Shown one piece after another: positions 62,437-64,000 of a DNA stretch of 64,000 bases. The first letter of the stretch is position 1; every line of letters begins with the position of its first letter. The stretch is taken from positions 124,001 through 188,000 of the forward strand of contig NZ_VOXE01000003.1 in assembly GCF_008014695.1 (NCBI RefSeq), written 5' to 3'. Source of the stretch: Chryseobacterium sp. (GTDB lineage Bacteria; Bacteroidota; Bacteroidia; Flavobacteriales; Weeksellaceae). The translations under genes and the position numbers were made by a program. Under the pieces are notes generated by a model that was not told the DNA's origin, searched no databases, and worked only from the letters and a program-made list of their open reading frames with translations.

Positions 62437-63765
62437 ATGAAAATAGTTGTTTTGGGAGGAGGAGAAAGCGGTTTTGGGGCAGCTTATTTAGCGCAAAAAA
62501 AAGGTCTGGAAGTTTTTCTCTCAGACAAGGGGATCATTAACGATGAATATAAAAATCTTCTGAACGAAGCCGGAATTGAATATGAAGAAGAAAATCACGA
62601 TGAAGAAAGGATTTTAGCCGCCGACTGGATCATTAAGTCTCCCGGGATTCCCAAAAAAGCCGATATTATTTATAAAATCAATCAGAAAGGAATCAGGCTC
62701 TCATCAGAAATTGAATTCGCCTCAGAATTTACCACTGCCAAGATCATTGCCATTACAGGAAGCAATGGGAAAACAACCACCACCTCGCTCATCTATCATT
62801 TACTCAAAAACGATGATCTGAAAGTAGGTCTGGGCGGAAACATCGGGAAAAGTTTCGCAAAGCAGGTAGCTGATGAAAATTTCGATTACTATGTACTCGA
62901 AGTAAGCTCTTTTCAGCTGGATGATATTCAGAATTTCAGACCGCATATTTCTCTGCTGTTAAATTTGAGTCAGGATCATTTGGATCAGTACAACTACAAT
63001 TACGAGGAATATTCCATGGCAAAATTCAGAATCGCCGAAAATCAGGAGAATGACAATTTCTTTATTTACAATAAAGATGACATCATGAGCATGAACCTTC
63101 TGGAGAAACTTGAGATCAAGGCCCAAATGATTCCTTTTTCAACCAAAGAAAAACTAAAGGAAGGTGGTTTTGTGAACAACGATAAAATTGTGGTAAAGCT
63201 TGCAGATGAATTCTCAATGAAGATTGAGGAGCTTTCGCTTGTCGGAAATCACAATGTGGCAAACAGTTTAGCAGCCTCAATTGCCGGAAAAATTCTGCAG
63301 ATCAGCAATGAAAGCATCCGAAATTCCCTGATGACCTTTCAGGCCGTAGAACACCGGCTGGAAGACGTGGCAGAAATTGACGGTGTAAAATTCATCAACG
63401 ACAGTAAGGCAACGAATGTAAATGCAGCCTATTATGCACTCGAAAGCATGAAAAATCCAACAATATGGATCGTCGGCGGAGTGGATAAAGGAAACGATTA
63501 TACCGAAATTGAAGAACTGGTTAAAAGAAAAGTAAAAGCAATCGTGTGCCTTGGTCTTGATAATGATAAAATCATCGATTTCTTTCAGGGCAAAAAAGAT
63601 CTGATTTACAGCACTTCAAGTATGGAAGAAGCGGTAAAAGTTTCAAAATCCATCGCCGAAAAAGGTGATACGGTCTTGCTTTCGCCGTGTTGCGCAAGCT
63701 TTGATTTATTCGACAATTACGAAGACCGCGGAAACCAGTTTAAAGCAGAAGTTCTAAAAAAATAA
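62437..63765 (+). CDS. murD: UDP-MurNAc-L-alanine:D-glutamate ligase MurD
   Basis: A 442-residue Mur ligase: VVLGGGESGFGAA, SPGIP, ITGSNGKTTTT, EVSSFQLD, NLSQDHLDQY and NDSKATN, plus LLSPCCASFDLF near the end. It adds D-glutamate in the cytoplasm. Confidence 0.96.
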   Translation: MKIVVLGGGESGFGAAYLAQKKGLEVFLSDKGIINDEYKNLLNEAGIEYEEENHDEERILAADWIIKSPGIPKKADIIYKINQKGIRLSSEIEFASEFTTAKIIAITGSNGKTTTTSLIYHLLKNDDLKVGLGGNIGKSFAKQVADENFDYYVLEVSSFQLDDIQNFRPHISLLLNLSQDHLDQYNYNYEEYSMAKFRIAENQENDNFFIYNKDDIMSMNLLEKLEIKAQMIPFSTKEKLKEGGFVNNDKIVVKLADEFSMKIEELSLVGNHNVANSLAASIAGKILQISNESIRNSLMTFQAVEHRLEDVAEIDGVKFINDSKATNVNAAYYALESMKNPTIWIVGGVDKGNDYTEIEELVKRKVKAIVCLGLDNDKIIDFFQGKKDLIYSTSSMEEAVKVSKSIAEKGDTVLLSPCCASFDLFDNYEDRGNQFKAEVLKK

Positions 63766-63783
63766 AAAACTTCACAAAAAACA

Positions 63784-64000
63784 ATGAACGAACAGTATAC
63801 AGAAGACAAATTTGAATACCTGAAAGGCGACAAAGTCCTTTGGGCGGTCATCATTTTGATTTCCGTTTTCTCCATATTTCCGGTATATTCTGCAAGTTCG
63901 AATCTGGAGTATATCGTTAACAACGGAACCACAACGGGCCATGTCATGAAACACATGTTTTTTGTGGTCATCGGTTTGGGCGTGATGCGCGGGGTTGGTT
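63784..64000 (+). CDS. ftsW: FtsW, cut by the right edge
   Basis: The first 72 residues are present: a short polar N terminus (MNEQYTEDKFEYLKGDKVLW), then membrane helices with VFSIFPVYSASSNL and HMFFVVIGLGVM. The SEDS-family start and the place after murD identify FtsW, the septal glycan polymerase that works with FtsI. The rest lies outside the window. Confidence 0.85.
   Translation, partial: MNEQYTEDKFEYLKGDKVLWAVIILISVFSIFPVYSASSNLEYIVNNGTTTGHVMKHMFFVVIGLGVMRGVG

Overview
This window is a 64 kb piece of a Bacteroidota chromosome, most likely from the Flavobacteriales near Chryseobacterium, Kaistella or Epilithonimonas. The evidence is the TTTG-N19-TAnnTTTG promoters (for example before rseP and tRNA-Asn), weak A-rich leaders in place of Shine-Dalgarno sites, DUF6646 and DUF5686 outer-membrane proteins, a ribosomal L21 with a long charged tail, and a dcw cluster that starts with mraZ. 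I cannot fix the genus from the sequence alone.

Layout. 1-3450 is core: a small membrane protein, thioredoxin, a nitrilase-family amidase, a DUF6646 protein, rseP and tRNA-Asn(GTT). 3403-17015 is an integrated mobile element of about 13.5 kb. It is bounded by a perfect 50-bp direct repeat of the 3' part of tRNA-Asn and carries its own tyrosine integrase. 17100-55800 is ordinary chromosome: a DUF5686 protein, rpmA-rplU, a lipoprotein/acyltransferase pair, miaE, a DUF502 protein, tryptophanase, an S41 protease, a PQQ-type sugar dehydrogenase, uvrB, an AI-2E transporter, pabB-pabC, menD, a 2OG-Fe oxygenase, a radical SAM protein, prolyl oligopeptidase, an AsmA-like protein, an epimerase, secA, a ROK kinase, msrA, engB and others. 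55829-64000 is the start of the division and cell-wall cluster (mraZ, rsmH, ftsL-like, ftsI, murE, mraY, murD, ftsW), which runs off the right edge.

The mobile element is the most interesting part. Read from its integrase end it has: int, an AlpA/excisionase-like helix-turn-helix protein, a D5/P4-type SF3 helicase, a separate prim-pol primase, an orphan phage-tail-like protein of 707 residues, small proteins including one with a DUF5681 (small-terminase-like) motif, a divergent repressor switch, a leftward set of small unknown genes, and an Abi_2 (AbiD/AbiF type) abortive-infection gene beside attL. The size, gene order, lack of capsid, portal and large-terminase genes, and the defence cargo fit a phage satellite (PICI-like or P4-like) in a Bacteroidota host. 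Helper dependence is inferred.

The element also carries DNA structure that its genes do not explain. A perfect 52-bp inverted repeat with three TGGTGA units at 9-bp period brackets the int-att module. Three short promoter-to-terminator units with no gene look like small RNAs, one of them directly after the Abi_2 gene. Three hairpins share a constant core but have different arms and are spaced about 72 bp apart. A strong bipalindromic region lies upstream of the Abi_2 gene. These are the best candidates for something undescribed: a replication origin of P4 logic and an RNA-associated defence locus.
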